NCBI GenBank assembly: GCA_020426065.1
Contig: JAGQQT010000188.1
Span: 1 to 7,596 of the forward strand
Reading direction: 5' to 3'
Source of the DNA: Planctomycetaceae bacterium
GTDB taxonomy: Bacteria > Planctomycetota > Planctomycetia > Planctomycetales > Planctomycetaceae
Length of the DNA: 7,596 nucleotides
Below, piece after piece: positions 6,811 through 7,596 of the stretch (position 1 is its first letter; each line of letters starts with the position of its first letter). Below the pieces are notes generated by a model. It made no database searches and was not told the DNA's origin. It saw nothing but the letters and a program-made list of their open reading frames with translations. The translations under genes and the position numbers were made by a program.

Positions 6811-7596
6811 TTACGTCTCGTCGGCAGAATCTCCCGGAGGAGTTCGTGGTTGATCCAGATACATCATCAGCACGGTCAGATCTGCGGGGGTAATTCCGCT
6901 GATCCGTTCAGCCTGGCCAACTGTCAGGGGACGGACCCGACTCAGTTTTTCACGGGCTTCAGTTCGTAACTGCATCAGAGAGCGATAGTCAAAACTCGCC
7001 GGGATTTTGATCGCATTGATTTTGCTGTACCGGGCAATTTCCTTGTCCTGCTTTCGCAGATAACCCGAGTACATCACATCATTTTCAATCTGGCTGATTG
7101 CCTCTGAAGACAACTCCAGTTGATCCAGGTCCGGAGCCATTTCCCGTAAAGACTGCCAGTTGGTATCCGGTCGACGCAGCCAGTCTTCGAGCGACTGACC
7201 ATGATGACGTTTGCTGCGGATTGCCTGAAAGGCCCGGTCAATCTGTTCGGTTTTTTCTGTAAACCGATTCCAGCGTTCCGCACAGACTGTTCCCAGATCG
7301 CGACCCAGGGGAGTCAGTCGGCGGTCTGCATTGTCCTGGCGCAGAATGAGACGGTACTCCGCTCGCGAAGTGAACATCCGGTAGGGCTCATCTACTCCTT
7401 TGGTTACCAGATCATCAATCAGTACACCGAGGTAAGCCTGATTGCGGTCCAGCACGAAAGCTGATTTCCCGGCTACAGCCAGGGCTGCATTGATCCCCGC
7501 AATCAATCCCTGGCCAGCCGCTTCTTCATAACCTGTCGTCCCATTGATCTGGCCCGCGAAATACAGCCCTCGTATCCGTTTGGTTTCCAGTGTGGG
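6811..7596 (-). CDS. mnmG: tRNA uridine-5-carboxymethylaminomethyl modification enzyme MnmG (GidA), C-terminal part
   Basis: The last 261 residues of MnmG; the 5' part continues past the right edge, where the frame is still open. With MnmE this FAD enzyme installs the aminomethyl group at C5 of wobble uridine 34 in certain tRNAs, in the cytoplasm. The visible part begins inside the FAD-binding domain with [15 protein letters not shown] and [14 protein letters not shown], both MnmG hallmarks. [14 protein letters not shown] and [14 protein letters not shown] follow, then the helical C-terminal domain that contacts MnmE and tRNA, with [20 protein letters not shown] and [15 protein letters not shown] near the end. 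Full MnmG is about 600-630 residues, so about 40% is present. An apparent TTG start at 7506 is an internal leucine codon, since family-conserved sequence runs upstream of it. It is the first visible gene of a probable mnmG-methyltransferase-thioredoxin transcript. The TAA stop lies 38 bp before the next start. Confidence 0.97.
   Translation of the reverse strand, partial: PTLETKRIRGLYFAGQINGTTGYEEAAGQGLIAGINAALAVAGKSAFVLDRNQAYLGVLIDDLVTKGVDEPYRMFTSRAEYRLILRQDNADRRLTPLGRDLGTVCAERWNRFTEKTEQIDRAFQAIRSKRHHGQSLEDWLRRPDTNWQSLREMAPDLDQLELSSEAISQIENDVMYSGYLRKQDKEIARYSKINAIKIPASFDYRSLMQLRTEAREKLSRVRPLTVGQAERISGITPADLTVLMMYLDQPRTPPGDSADET

Noticed and set aside
7504..7506. TTG considered as an mnmG start codon.
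   Set aside because: The same frame continues to the window edge and encodes the conserved MnmG sequence [19 protein letters not shown] just upstream, so this codon is an internal leucine.

Overview
The window looks like an ordinary stretch of chromosome from a planctomycete, probably order Planctomycetales. I infer this from the flavour of the proteins: a short ExeA-type ATPase with a long acidic tail, an exported SAM-methyltransferase, and a PhoH gene next to a 7TM-HD gene. The base composition also looks moderate, near 50-55% GC by eye. The genus is not determined. I see no rRNA, tRNA, CRISPR array, insertion sequence, phage gene or integration scar. Coding density is high.

Left block (1-3475, minus strand). 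A phoH/ybeZ-type ATPase gene is followed 93 bp later by an 800-residue PgpH/YqfF-type membrane HD phosphohydrolase. Both end inside the window. In many bacteria this pair is followed by ybeY (16S rRNA maturation endonuclease); that gene, if present, lies beyond the left edge. The pair links a probable RNA-associated PhoH ATPase with probable c-di-AMP breakdown.

Centre (3476-5421). About 350 bp of divergent intergenic DNA holds the presumed promoters of phoH (minus) and of a plus-strand AAA+ ATPase gene. That ATPase has the ExeA/GspA/TniB-like core but no membrane helix or peptidoglycan-binding domain. It carries instead a 250-residue acidic tail with a cysteine cluster.

Right block (5459-7596, minus strand). 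Transcription order is mnmG (5' end outside the window), an exported class I SAM-methyltransferase, then a membrane-anchored TlpA-like thioredoxin. The gaps are 38 bp and 6 bp, so the three are probably one transcript. The thioredoxin gene converges with the ATPase gene across only 37 bp.

No clearly new multi-gene system is visible. The points most worth a second look are the Cys-bearing tail of the ExeA-like ATPase, the signal peptide on a SAM-dependent methyltransferase cotranscribed with a thioredoxin, and the TTG start of phoH, which is backed by a strong Shine-Dalgarno sequence.
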